Positions 49,145 through 58,128 of a stretch of 64,000 nt of DNA are shown in pieces. Location: positions 248,001 to 312,000 of the forward strand of contig NZ_JAFCIY020000023.1 in the NCBI RefSeq assembly GCF_020194955.2. Reading direction: 5' to 3'. Positions within the stretch are counted from its first letter, which is position 1. Every line of letters starts with the position of its first letter. The notes under the pieces are model-generated. The model had not been told where the DNA came from. It was given only the letters and a program-made list of their open reading frames with translations, and ran no database searches. The translations under genes were made by a program, and so were the position numbers. Source of the stretch: Desulfuromonas sp. CSMB_57 (GTDB lineage: Bacteria; Desulfobacterota; Desulfuromonadia; Desulfuromonadales; Syntrophotaleaceae).

Positions 49145-50695
49145 TCAGTTCTGTTTCAGCCAGGCCTTGATGATTTGGGCCGGATCGGTCTGGGCCATGC
49201 CCGGTGCGCCGGGCAGCTGCAAGGGTGGTGTTTGTCCTTCCAGGCCGGCTATTTCCGATTCCAATTGTTCGACGGTTTTGTAATGCTCCACCAACCGGCC
49301 GTCCTGTCGCAGAATCTGCAGCAGGGGCCGGAACACCAGGAAATAGAACAGGGCCAGGGCCAGGATCATGAGCAGATACTTGATGAAGGGCAAGGCCTGA
49401 TAGACGCGATTCCAGGTCGGCACCGTCATGGGCGGTTCGCTGCTGAAGGCCGCCTCGAAGGGACGCGAGACCACGGCAATCTGGTCGCCGCGCTCCCGAT
49501 CGATGCCCAAAGCGTTGCTGACCATCTTTTCAATGGCGGCCAGTTCCGCGGCGTTGCGCGGCACATAGGCCGGAGTGTCGGCTTTACTTTCGGGATTCGG
49601 TTTGTCCGCCACCAGGACCGCTACGGACAGGTTTTTCAGCCGGCCCACGGGATCGATCTGCTTGCTGACCACCTTGCTGATTTCATAGCTGACACTTTCC
49701 TCCGAGCGGTTGCTGGGAGTGGTGGTGGCGGTGGCCGGATTGCCCTGCAGGTTGGCCTGGACGCCGGGCACGCCCTGGGTAGAACTGCTGCTGCCCCGCT
49801 CGGAAACCGTATGTTCGCTGCGCACCGCCGTGGTATTGGGATCGAAGGTTTCCTCCACCCGTTCCCGCTGGGAAAAATCCACGCTGGCGGTCACCTGCAC
49901 CATGGAGTTGCCCATGCCCAGGGCGCGGTCCAGCATGGCCTGGGCGCGCAGTTCGAGGTTGCGCTCGATGTTCTGCTGGTAGGTCAGCATGTCCGGCGAA
50001 AGTCCTCCGGCGGCCGGTTCGCCCGTCGGGCTGGAGAGCACCCGGCCGCTCGAATCGATGACGGCGACCTGTTCGGCGTCGAGACCTTCGACGCTGCCGG
50101 CGACCAGGTTGAGAATGCCGGTGATCTGGCTGTCACGCAGATTCTGGCCGGGCGCCAGTTGCAGGATGACGGAGGCGCTGGCCTTCTGCTGCTGTTCGCG
50201 GAACAGGCGTTTTTCCGGCAACACCAAGTGAACCCGGGCCGCCTCCACGGGTTCGAGGGAAGCAATGGTTCGTGCCAGTTCCCCCTGCAGGGCGCGCTGG
50301 TAATTGATTTTCTGGGCGAAGTCGGTCATGCCGAAACTTTGCTTGTCGAACACCTCAAAGCCGATGCCGCCACCGCGGGGCAGACCGGATCCGGCCAGAT
50401 TGAGGCGGGTTTCATGGACCTGGTTGGCGGGGATGAGAATGGCTTGGCCGCCCTTTTCCAGGCGATAAGGGATCTTTTGTTCCTTCAGGCGTTCGATGAC
50501 GGTGGCCGCGTCGGCACTGTCCAGGTTGCCGAACAGCAGTTGGTAATCGGCCTGTCGGGACTGAAGAATGATGGCGGCGAAAAAGGCCACGCTGACCAGG
50601 GTCGCCGCCGCCAGGGTCAGTTGCCGTTTGCGGGGCCATTGGCGGACCGCGTCGACCATATGCTTTACCGAAGTTGCCGAAGGTTTTTCAGCCAT
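49145..50695 (-). CDS. fliF: flagellar MS-ring protein FliF
   Basis: 516 residues with the first transmembrane helix (QLTLAAATLVSVAFFAAIILQ), the periplasmic ring-building motifs (YQLLFGNLDSADAATVIERLKEQKIPYRL, GGIGFEVFDKQSFGMTDFAQKINYQRALQGELARTI) and a second helix (LMILALALFYFLVFRPLLQIL), then a FliG-binding tail. ATG 50695 is chosen over 50713 since GGAAAGG lies upstream of it. Confidence 0.96.
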   Translation of the reverse strand: MAEKPSATSVKHMVDAVRQWPRKRQLTLAAATLVSVAFFAAIILQSRQADYQLLFGNLDSADAATVIERLKEQKIPYRLEKGGQAILIPANQVHETRLNLAGSGLPRGGGIGFEVFDKQSFGMTDFAQKINYQRALQGELARTIASLEPVEAARVHLVLPEKRLFREQQQKASASVILQLAPGQNLRDSQITGILNLVAGSVEGLDAEQVAVIDSSGRVLSSPTGEPAAGGLSPDMLTYQQNIERNLELRAQAMLDRALGMGNSMVQVTASVDFSQRERVEETFDPNTTAVRSEHTVSERGSSSSTQGVPGVQANLQGNPATATTTPSNRSEESVSYEISKVVSKQIDPVGRLKNLSVAVLVADKPNPESKADTPAYVPRNAAELAAIEKMVSNALGIDRERGDQIAVVSRPFEAAFSSEPPMTVPTWNRVYQALPFIKYLLMILALALFYFLVFRPLLQILRQDGRLVEHYKTVEQLESEIAGLEGQTPPLQLPGAPGMAQTDPAQIIKAWLKQN

Positions 50696-50763
50696 CGGGA
50701 GGTGCCTTTCCATCGCAGAAGATTAAGCCTCGAAGCGTAACATCAACCTGAGCGGCAGGGCGC

Positions 50764-51060
50764 TTAGACCTGCATGCGCATCACTTCCTGATAGGCTTCG
50801 ATGACCTTGTTGCGCATCTGCACCATGAGGCGCATGGAGATATCGGCCTTTTCCAGGGCGATCATGACCTCGTGAATATTGCGGGCCTCGCCGGTTTGGA
50901 GCTTTTCGACGGCCCGGTCGGCTTGCACCTGATTCTCGTTGACCTGTTGAATGGCGTCGCCGAGCATTTTGCCGAAACCTCCGGCGGCATTCTGGCGGGG
51001 GCCGGTTGCCGCGGTGGCGGCGGCGGAGTTCAGGGACGAAAGGGGAGCGATTGGTTTCAT
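50764..51060 (-). CDS. fliE: MS-ring/rod junction protein FliE
   Basis: 98 residues with the FliE core GFGKMLGDAIQQVNENQVQADRAVEKLQTGEARNIHEVMIALEKADISMRLMVQMRNKVIEAYQEVMRMQV. FliE links MS ring and rod. ATG 51060 follows GAGGATTATC and lies just after the flgC stop; an upstream TTG would overlap flgC. Confidence 0.96.
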   Translation of the reverse strand: MKPIAPLSSLNSAAATAATGPRQNAAGGFGKMLGDAIQQVNENQVQADRAVEKLQTGEARNIHEVMIALEKADISMRLMVQMRNKVIEAYQEVMRMQV

Positions 51061-51068
51061 GATAATCC

Positions 51069-51500
51069 TCAACGCCCGATTTCCAGGGCTTTCAGAGCCA
51101 TGCGCTGGGCGGATTTGATGGCGGAAACGTTGGCTTCATAGGTACGGGTGGCTGTCATCATGTCGACCACCTCTTCCATCACATTGATGTTTGGCAGGAC
51201 CAGCATGCCGTTGGCGTCGGCGTCAGGGTGGCCGGGTTGGTAGATGGTCCGGAAGCTGCGGTCGTTGGGCCGGATTTCAGCGACCTCCACGCCCTTGACG
51301 CCCGCTTGCATGGCGCCCTGCAACTGGCGGTCGAAGATGTTTTCGCTGCTGCGGAAGACCACGTCCTGCTTGCGGTAGGGGCCGCCTTCCGGGGTGCGGG
51401 TGGTGCCGACGTTGGCCAGGTTGGAACTGATGACGTTGAGCCGGGTGCGCTGGGCCGACAGGGCCGAAGCACTGACCTGGATGGCGGTGAATATGTCCAT
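51069..51500 (-). CDS. flgC: proximal rod protein FlgC
   Basis: 143 residues with DIFTAIQVSASALSAQRTRLNVISSNLANVGTTRTPEGGPYRKQDVVF and C-terminal NINVMEEVVDMMTATRTYEANVSAIKSAQRMALKALEIGR. The first ATG is taken as 51500, after GAGGAGGAGATTC. Canonical length and order flgB-flgC-fliE. Confidence 0.96.
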   Translation of the reverse strand: MDIFTAIQVSASALSAQRTRLNVISSNLANVGTTRTPEGGPYRKQDVVFRSSENIFDRQLQGAMQAGVKGVEVAEIRPNDRSFRTIYQPGHPDADANGMLVLPNINVMEEVVDMMTATRTYEANVSAIKSAQRMALKALEIGR

Positions 51501-51552
51501 GAATCTCCTCCTCAATCCATCGGTTCAGAACGGATGGAATGCCGACGGCGGG

Positions 51553-51960
51553 TCAGCGACCATCCTGGGATACGTACTTGAGCAGGCCCAGTTTTTTGTT
51601 GAGCATCTGCGCGGCGGCTTCGTAAAGCAACTGGTTCTCGGCTTGGGCAATGAGTTCCCGATCCAGATCGACACCGTTTTCGTCGGCGCGAACGGCACGA
51701 TCGGGTGCTTCCCGCAGGCGACCCTCGACCCGCGCCAGGGCCGTCCGGGGTCCGCTGCCGCCGGTCACGCGGTGGCCTGCACCGGCGGGCGTCTGCAGAG
51801 CCTGGCGCAGGTCCGCTTCGAACTCGAGGCGTTGCGGCTTGTAGCCCGGGGTTTCGGCATTGGCGATATTGGAAGCCAGGACGGTCTGCTGCCGGTGGCG
51901 CAGGTCCAGAGCTTTGCCGAGGACCGCAATGGTGCGGTCGAAAATCATCATTTCGGACAT
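51553..51960 (-). CDS. flgB: proximal rod protein FlgB
   Basis: 135 residues starting MSEMMIFDRTIAVLGKALDLRHRQQTVLASNIANAETPGYKPQRLEFEADLRQ, typical of FlgB. It ends LLYEAAAQMLNKKLGLLKYVSQDGR. ATG 51960 follows GGAGGAAC, 34 bases after the TPR gene stop. Upstream extension overlaps that gene and is rejected. Confidence 0.95.
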   Translation of the reverse strand: MSEMMIFDRTIAVLGKALDLRHRQQTVLASNIANAETPGYKPQRLEFEADLRQALQTPAGAGHRVTGGSGPRTALARVEGRLREAPDRAVRADENGVDLDRELIAQAENQLLYEAAAQMLNKKLGLLKYVSQDGR

Positions 51961-51994
51961 GGCTGAATGTTCCTCCTCCGGTATCCGGACCTTT

Positions 51995-54373
51995 TCAGCG
52001 GCCGGCGGCCGATTCCGCCAGGGCATCCTGCGCCAGGCGCCGCCAGCGGGCATTGGTCCCCTTATCGACCAGTTGTTGGAAAAATTCACGAGCGGCCCGC
52101 CGGTCGCCGAGGGCCAGTTTGATCTGCCCGCAGCGGAACAGGGCCTGTTCCCGGTGTGTGGTATCGTTCAACAACTGTTCGTAAAGGGGCAGGGCCCGTT
52201 GTGTCTGCCCGGTGCCATAAAGTGCTTCCGCCTGCAGCAGCATGCCTTGCGCGGGCAGCGCTTGGCCGGTTTTGTCGAGCCGCTCCGCTTCCCGGATGAC
52301 CTGGGATAGGTCCTGGCGCTGCCAGCCGATATGGGTTGCAACCTGCGCAATTTCCTGATCCGTGGGCTGACCCGGCTGTTTCATCAAGGCGTCCGCATCA
52401 TCCAGTCGCCCGGCTCTTTGCAACGCCGCCAATTGCAACCGGTAAAGGTCGAAGCGATCTTCGCCGCGGGGGAAACGCTGCCGGTAACGGCCGGCAAATT
52501 CGGCGGCCATGTCGTATTGCGCCCGATCGTAGAGCAGTTGGACCAGGGGCAGGTAATAATGCTGTTCGGTGTCCCGGCCGCGCTGCTGGTCGAGCAGGAA
52601 CAGGTAGCTGTTGCAGGCCTTGTCCCACAAACCGAGGCGGACGAAGGCACCGGCCAGATCGGGCAGGAAGGCCCAGTTCATGGTGCCGTTCAGCAGCAAA
52701 TGGCGGTTGATCTCCACCAAGGCGGCGGCCTTGCGGTCGTCGCCGGCGGCGATGAGTTGCCCGATCAACGGCGGCAACAGTTCCACCAGCAGGGCATCGG
52801 CTTCGGGTCGCAGCGGCCCGGCGGAAAAGTTCCGGCGAAAAGCGCTGAGCAGTTCCGCGGCTTGGCTCTGTTCCCCGTGCAAGTAATGGACCAGCGCCTG
52901 CTTGAAGGCGGCTTCCTCACGCAAGGACCGCAGCGGCGCGCGGCGCGCGATATGCCCGTAGCCGTCGGCGATTTCCTGCCGAGCCTCGGCTTCATCCTGC
53001 AGCATGCGGTGATCGAGGATTTTGCCCCCGGCCCGAAACCCGGCCTCGCTGACGGCCGCATCGCTCTGGAGTTCCTCCCAGATCAGCATGGCGTCCTGGT
53101 GTTTACCCTGGCGATAGGCGGCCAGAGCCGCACTGAACCGGGCTTTGTTCTGATCGCCGGGTTGCGGCAGTTGCTCCGCCAGTTGGGAAAACAGCTGCTC
53201 GGCGGCGGCAAAATCGCCGGCGGCAAACAGGGACTGAGCGGCCCGCAGGCGCGATGCCGGATGTCTTGCCGGATGAAAGTCGCGGTCAAGAAACTGACGG
53301 AACGCCGGTGCCGCCTGTGGCCCGCGACCCAGGCGGGTGTGGATCTCGGCCTGGCGCAAGGCCGCGATGTTCCGCAGGGGCGTCGGCCAGGGGTGCTCGG
53401 CCAGCAGCTTGCCGGCCGCTTCCGGTTTGCCGATGGTCAGCATGAGTTCGGCCGCCAGCAGACGGGCTGCCGGACCCATGGGGCCCTGGGCGGCCGGTGC
53501 GGCCAGCAGGGGAGTCAGGGTGATGCGCGCCTGGTAGGGTTGCTGCAGAGTGGCCTGGGCGAGGCCGCGCAAATAGGCGCTGCGCTGCAGCAGTTCCGGA
53601 TGCAGGTCTGCGCCGGCGGGAGGCAGGGCCGACAGGCCGCGGCGAACCTGACCCAGGCGTAGCAGCGCTTCGGCGCGCAGAGTCCGTTCCAGGTTCTGGG
53701 AGAGGGCCCCCGGACGGGCTTCGAGCCAGGCCATGGCAGCTTGCCAGTGTCCGGCAGCGGCCAGTCGCAGGGCCGGTTGGCGATTCTCCGTTGCATTTTC
53801 TCCCCGCGGCGGCGGCAAAACCGGAAAGGAATAACGCAGCGGAATGCGAATTTCGACCGGCACCTCAAAGTCGCTGAAAAAGTCCCTCCAACGTCCGGTA
53901 TAAGCGGAAGTCTGGCGAGGAGTGGCGCGCCAGGCTTCGCTGCCGGGCAGCGGCTGACCGCTCAGTTGCCGGGCGATGGCCGGTCGCCGAGGACCCCGCT
54001 CCTGCCAGGTGATTTCCAACTCGATCTCCGAGAGGGCCGTCTTGGGGGTCGCCACGACCCGATGGGGTATTCTGTGCACCAGGATGGAAATCAGCAGTTC
54101 CCCGGGTTTGTTGGCGAGCAGAACCCGGACAATTTTGTCGTCTTCCGGAGGCAGGGACAGGTTGGGTGCCAGGGAAGTTCCCATCAGCAAAACGTCGATC
54201 CGCTGGCCGTTGGTCTCGACGCGGAATTCCGGCAAGGCGGAGCATTGCAGGCGGATGCGGCTGACCGCCAGTTCGTCCTTTTTGGTCATACGCTGCAGTT
54301 GCGGCGTTGCCGCTTCGACCTGGCCGAGACCGGTCAACAATAGCAACATGATCAGCAAGGCACCAATGCGCAT
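51995..54373 (-). CDS. large exported tetratricopeptide-like protein heading the flgB operon
   Basis: 792 residues. An N-terminal signal peptide (ALLIMLLLLTGLGQVEA) suggests export to the periplasm. Residues about 35-120 look beta-rich (VSRIRLQCSALPEFRVETNGQRIDVLLMG), reminiscent of AMIN-like domains, though unverified. From about residue 200 to the end the sequence is a helical solenoid with TPR-like units (FAAGDFAAAEQLFSQLAEQLPQ; YGTGQTQRALPLYEQLLND). It starts 62 bases downstream of a sigma-54 promoter and is followed by flgB after 34 bases. I infer a periplasmic assembly or scaffold role in basal-body building. Exact function is unknown. Confidence 0.88.
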   Translation of the reverse strand: MRIGALLIMLLLLTGLGQVEAATPQLQRMTKKDELAVSRIRLQCSALPEFRVETNGQRIDVLLMGTSLAPNLSLPPEDDKIVRVLLANKPGELLISILVHRIPHRVVATPKTALSEIELEITWQERGPRRPAIARQLSGQPLPGSEAWRATPRQTSAYTGRWRDFFSDFEVPVEIRIPLRYSFPVLPPPRGENATENRQPALRLAAAGHWQAAMAWLEARPGALSQNLERTLRAEALLRLGQVRRGLSALPPAGADLHPELLQRSAYLRGLAQATLQQPYQARITLTPLLAAPAAQGPMGPAARLLAAELMLTIGKPEAAGKLLAEHPWPTPLRNIAALRQAEIHTRLGRGPQAAPAFRQFLDRDFHPARHPASRLRAAQSLFAAGDFAAAEQLFSQLAEQLPQPGDQNKARFSAALAAYRQGKHQDAMLIWEELQSDAAVSEAGFRAGGKILDHRMLQDEAEARQEIADGYGHIARRAPLRSLREEAAFKQALVHYLHGEQSQAAELLSAFRRNFSAGPLRPEADALLVELLPPLIGQLIAAGDDRKAAALVEINRHLLLNGTMNWAFLPDLAGAFVRLGLWDKACNSYLFLLDQQRGRDTEQHYYLPLVQLLYDRAQYDMAAEFAGRYRQRFPRGEDRFDLYRLQLAALQRAGRLDDADALMKQPGQPTDQEIAQVATHIGWQRQDLSQVIREAERLDKTGQALPAQGMLLQAEALYGTGQTQRALPLYEQLLNDTTHREQALFRCGQIKLALGDRRAAREFFQQLVDKGTNARWRRLAQDALAESAAGR

Positions 54374-54921
54374 GGGTCGGGAACCTGGGACAAAGAGTTG
54401 AAGGAGGTGTCAAAAAACTCGGATACTGAGATGTGCGATTAGCGTGCCAATGAGCATCCATTTGAAATTAGGGAAAGAAATATCCCTGAAAGGGTTCAGG
54501 AGGCGGTCCGGACAAGGTTTTGACATGGAAACAGCGGCGGTTCGGAACAGTCGTGTCGCCGCGGGGGAGGCGTTGGCTCCGGGCATCACCAGCTGGGGGA
54601 GGGCGTCAGCTGGCCTGCAATGGGGCGTTGTCGCGGACCGGCCGGATCGGACATCAAAAAAAACCGCTATGGGTCCGGATGTGGCTTGAAAATTGAAATA
54701 GGTTGCAGGGACAGCCGCACCGTCGCATTGGTCCATTGCGATGAAGGATGGTTGTGCGCCTGATGGGGCGGGCGACGCCGAGCCCGGATGGCAGGAACGT
54801 CATTAATTTCTCGGCCGGGCCGGTTTCTGGCTGAATTGACGAAGAATCGGGCCGGCGCGGCATGAACGGCCCGCTGCGCAGCAACCGGCGGCATGTGTAC
54901 CACCAAATCAAAGGGGCACCG
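54374..54921. other. divergent intergenic region between the flgB-operon TPR gene and cheA
   Basis: This 548-base region separates the minus-strand flagellar operon from the plus-strand chemotaxis operon. It contains the sigma-54 promoter at 54435-54449. I found no convincing plus-strand sigma-54, sigma-28 or sigma-70 promoter for cheA. A short ORF at 54444-54689 has no recognisable features and starts at a weak site, so it is not called. Confidence 0.65.
54435..54449 (-). promoter_or_regulatory. sigma-54 promoter for the TPR-flgB-...-flgE operon
   Basis: The minus strand reads TGGCACGCTAATCGC. The GG-N10-GC spacing is exact and the -24 box TGGCACG is perfect; the -12 box has one change (TCGC for TTGC). 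It lies about 62 bases upstream of the TPR gene start. It heads about 13 genes that end at the terminator after flgE. Confidence 0.85.
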
Positions 54922-57561
54922 ATGAGTATGGATTTGATGTCCGAACAGGCTGAAATCATCAATGAATTCCTCCTGGAAAGCCGGGAAATGCTGGATCAGT
55001 TGGAGCCGGCGATAATCGAGTTGGGCCAGAGTTGTCAAAATGTCGACTGTTGGGCCACGACGGGATGCGGTAATGTTGACTGTTCGCGGCATGGTCAATC
55101 CCTTGAAATGCCTTGCTGGCTGGAGATCGGCTATATCGAGAACGGTCTGCAGACCTGTGTGCATGCCTCCTCCGCCGAGGAGTGCCGGTCCTGTCAGGTT
55201 TTCCAGTGCACCAATGGCAACGGGGAAACCATGAACGCCATTTTTCGGCTGTTCCATTCCATGAAAGGCAGTGCCGGATTTCTCGAACTGGACAACATCT
55301 CCCGGGTGGCTCATGCCGCCGAAAGCCTCCTCGATCTGATTCGCTCCGGAAAAATCGCCCTGCGTTCCGAACATGTCAATTTGTTGTGCCAGAGTTGCGA
55401 CTTTGCCCGCGAAGCCATGGAACAGGTTGAAAACAGCCTGGAAGATACGGCCATGCAGGAAGCCGCCGACAACATCGCCGGAATGCTGGCTGAAGCCGCC
55501 GATGCGGCCTTGGCCCGCCTGCTGGGGCAGGTGGCCGGGGGGACAGAGCCGGCCGCCAAAGCGGAGGCCCCGGCCGCGGAGCCAGCCGTCGACGACGATG
55601 CTTTTTTGAAGATGCTGGTCTCGCCGGAGATGCTGGAGCGTTTCGTTCAGGAAGCCGATGAATTGCTGCAGCATGCCGAACAGGCTTTGCTGGCCTGGAC
55701 CAGCGGTCCCCTGGAAGCCGAGGGCATCGGAGAATTGTTTCGCCATGTTCACAGTTTCAAGGGCAATTGCGGATTTTTTGGCTACAAGGCCATGGAAAAG
55801 CTCAGTCACCAGATGGAAACGGTGCTCGACTGGGCCAAGGAAGAGCGCCCCTTTCGCGGCGGGCACCCGGCGGAGACCCTGCTGCAGTGCGTCGATCTTC
55901 TGCGCGATGCGGTAGCCGAGGTCGCCCAGGGCGGCGCCGGAACCATCGCCGATCTGGACCAGCGCCTGGCCGACCTGGCGGCGCATCTGCTCGATGCCGG
56001 CAACGAGGAGGCGACGGAGGTCGCACCGACCGGGACCGGCCCGGCCGCGGCTTTCGACAGTGCTCCGCCATCGGAGCCGGCTCCGGGAGGAATACCGATG
56101 GAGTCGGACGGGGCGGATCCGGCGGTCGAGGAAGCGGCGGAACTCGATGATCGACTGCTGGGGGAGATTCTGGTCGAGGAGGGCATGGTGGATGCTGCTG
56201 CGGTGGATGCCGCCCTGGCATGCCAGCGCAAACCCATCGGCGAACTTCTGGTGGAGCAGGGCAAGGTCCAGCCGGAGCAGTTAAACGAAGCCCTGGCACG
56301 GCAGAAACGTTCCCCGGTGCCGGTCAAGCCCGCCGGCGGCGAAGCCGCCAAGAACACGGCTGCGGTCAACCGTCAGGATATCCGGGTCGAGTTGAGCAAA
56401 CTGGACGATCTCATCAACCTCATCGGCGAGATGGTCATCGCTGAAAACATGTTGTTGCGCAGCCCGGATCTGGAAGGGCTGCAGCTGGACAACTTCAACA
56501 AGGCCGCTCAGCAGATGAGCAAGCTGGTGCGGGATCTACAGGAAATGGCTATGGTCATCCGCATGGTCCCGGTATCGGGCCTGTTCCGGCGTATGATCCG
56601 ACTGGTGCACGATCTGTCCCTGAAATCGGGCAAGAAGGTCGACCTGCAGCTGTTCGGCCAGGATACGGAGATGGACAAGACGGTCATCGAGCAGATCTCC
56701 GACCCTCTGGTTCATCTGCTGCGCAACTCCCTCGACCACGGCCTGGAGCCGCCCCAGGAGCGGCTGGCGGCCGGCAAGCCCGAAAAGGGGACGGTCAAGT
56801 TGTCGGCACGCCACCAGGAGGGCGAGGTCTGGATCGAAGTCGAGGATGACGGCCGAGGTCTGAACCGCGAAAAAATCATTGCCAAGGCCAGGAGCAAGGG
56901 GTTGATTCGGGGCACCGGCGAGCAGCTCAGCGACAAGGAGGTTTACAACCTGATCTTTCAGCCCGGGTTCTCCACTGCCGATCAGATCACCGACGTATCC
57001 GGTCGCGGCGTCGGCATGGACGTGGTCAAAAAGAACCTGGAAAAGATCAAGGGCAAAATCGAAGTGACCAGCGTGCCGGGGCGCGGTACCCGTATTCTGC
57101 TGCGCATTCCCCTGACCCTGGCCATCATCGACGGCATGCTGGTGCGCATCGGTACAGCCAAATGCATCGTGCCGTTGCTGTCCATCCGCGAGATTTTCCG
57201 GCCCAGCCCCGATGCCGTCACCATCATGCCCGACGGCCAGGAACTGGTCCGGGTTCGGGACAATTTCTACCCCGTGCGCTATCTGGACCGGATCCTGCAG
57301 GAGCCTGCCGATTATCAGGGCATTACCGACGGGGTGCTGGTGGTCCTTGAATATCAGAACAATCATCTCTGTCTGCTGGTGGATGAAATCCTCGGCCAGC
57401 AGCAGACCGTGGTCAAGGGGCTGTCCGACTTTATCGGCACCGTACGTATCGCATCGGGCTGCACCATTCTCGGCAACGGGGAGGTGTGTCTGATCCTGGA
57501 TGTGGCGACCCTGGTGGAGGAATCCGCCGGACGGGTCATGCTGCAGGCCCAGGGAGCTTAA
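54922..57561 (+). CDS. cheA: chemotaxis histidine kinase CheA with Cys-rich insert in Hpt1 and MshEN-like linker
   Basis: 879 residues. Order: Hpt1 (residues about 8-200, phosphorylated His112 in RLFHSMKGSAGF) interrupted at about 37-101 by a nine-cysteine insert (C38, C43, C49, C54, C65, C79, C88, C91, C96); Hpt2 (about 225-360, His277 in FRHVHSFKG); tandem MshEN-like helices (LLGEILVEEGMVDAAAVDAAL, IGELLVEQGKVQPEQLNEAL) at about 409-463; dimerisation and kinase domains (NSLDHGLEPP, VEDDGRGLN, GRGVGMDVV); and a CheW-like C-terminus. ATG 54922 follows AAAGGGGC; the longer frame from 54862 has no ribosome site. The insert resembles two-CW metal-binding motifs and could sense redox or metals, which is inference. 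Confidence 0.93.
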   Translation: MSMDLMSEQAEIINEFLLESREMLDQLEPAIIELGQSCQNVDCWATTGCGNVDCSRHGQSLEMPCWLEIGYIENGLQTCVHASSAEECRSCQVFQCTNGNGETMNAIFRLFHSMKGSAGFLELDNISRVAHAAESLLDLIRSGKIALRSEHVNLLCQSCDFAREAMEQVENSLEDTAMQEAADNIAGMLAEAADAALARLLGQVAGGTEPAAKAEAPAAEPAVDDDAFLKMLVSPEMLERFVQEADELLQHAEQALLAWTSGPLEAEGIGELFRHVHSFKGNCGFFGYKAMEKLSHQMETVLDWAKEERPFRGGHPAETLLQCVDLLRDAVAEVAQGGAGTIADLDQRLADLAAHLLDAGNEEATEVAPTGTGPAAAFDSAPPSEPAPGGIPMESDGADPAVEEAAELDDRLLGEILVEEGMVDAAAVDAALACQRKPIGELLVEQGKVQPEQLNEALARQKRSPVPVKPAGGEAAKNTAAVNRQDIRVELSKLDDLINLIGEMVIAENMLLRSPDLEGLQLDNFNKAAQQMSKLVRDLQEMAMVIRMVPVSGLFRRMIRLVHDLSLKSGKKVDLQLFGQDTEMDKTVIEQISDPLVHLLRNSLDHGLEPPQERLAAGKPEKGTVKLSARHQEGEVWIEVEDDGRGLNREKIIAKARSKGLIRGTGEQLSDKEVYNLIFQPGFSTADQITDVSGRGVGMDVVKKNLEKIKGKIEVTSVPGRGTRILLRIPLTLAIIDGMLVRIGTAKCIVPLLSIREIFRPSPDAVTIMPDGQELVRVRDNFYPVRYLDRILQEPADYQGITDGVLVVLEYQNNHLCLLVDEILGQQQTVVKGLSDFIGTVRIASGCTILGNGEVCLILDVATLVEESAGRVMLQAQGA

Positions 57562-57648
57562 TCCTTTCACGATGCACCCCAATGCATGACCCGGGTCCGA
57601 TGGATACCGAAGGGGTTGAAAAATAAAACATCCAGAAAGAGGTGGATT

Positions 57649-58128
57649 ATGAGCATTCCGTACAGCACCGGGCTGGCCGTTGACGACAGCCAGATGTCCG
57701 AAGATACCATGCAGGGCAAGCACCTGATCTTTCAGGTTGGCAATGAACAGTACGGCATCGAGATCCGGTTCGTGACGGAGATCGTCGGTATTCAGAAAAT
57801 CAACGAGGTCCCCGATCTGCCCGGCTATATGAAGGGCATCATCAACCTGCGCGGGCGGGTGATTCCGGTGATGGACATCCGCGCCCGGTTCCGTCTGCCG
57901 GCGCGCGAATACGATGAGCGGACCTGCATCATCGTCGTGCAGGTCGGCGAGCAGACCTCCGGTCTGATTATCGACCAAGTCAAGGAAGTGACGGAAATTC
58001 CCCAGGCCGACATCGAGCCGCCGCCGGCCCGCACCGCCGGACAAGCCGGGAATTTTGTGCAGGGCATCGGCAAGGTCGGCGACGAAGTCAAAATTCTGCT
58101 CGATGTCGGACGGTTGTTCCATGCCTGA
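57649..58128 (+). CDS. cheW: chemotaxis coupling protein CheW
   Basis: 159 residues with the CheW fold motifs HLIFQVGNEQYGIEIRFVTEIV, PGYMKGIINLRGRVIPVMDIRARF and IIDQVKEVTEIP. CheW links receptors to CheA. AGAGGTGG precedes the ATG. It follows cheA after 87 bases and overlaps cheR by eight bases. No receptor gene is present in the window. Confidence 0.95.
   Translation: MSIPYSTGLAVDDSQMSEDTMQGKHLIFQVGNEQYGIEIRFVTEIVGIQKINEVPDLPGYMKGIINLRGRVIPVMDIRARFRLPAREYDERTCIIVVQVGEQTSGLIIDQVKEVTEIPQADIEPPPARTAGQAGNFVQGIGKVGDEVKILLDVGRLFHA

Noticed and set aside
54444-54689. 81-codon plus-strand ORF in the region before cheA
   Set aside because: No Shine-Dalgarno, no family, overlaps the sigma-54 promoter at 54435-54449.
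56536-58122. Long minus-strand ORF antisense to cheA and cheW
   Set aside because: Mirrors conserved CheA/CheW codons and has no recognised features.
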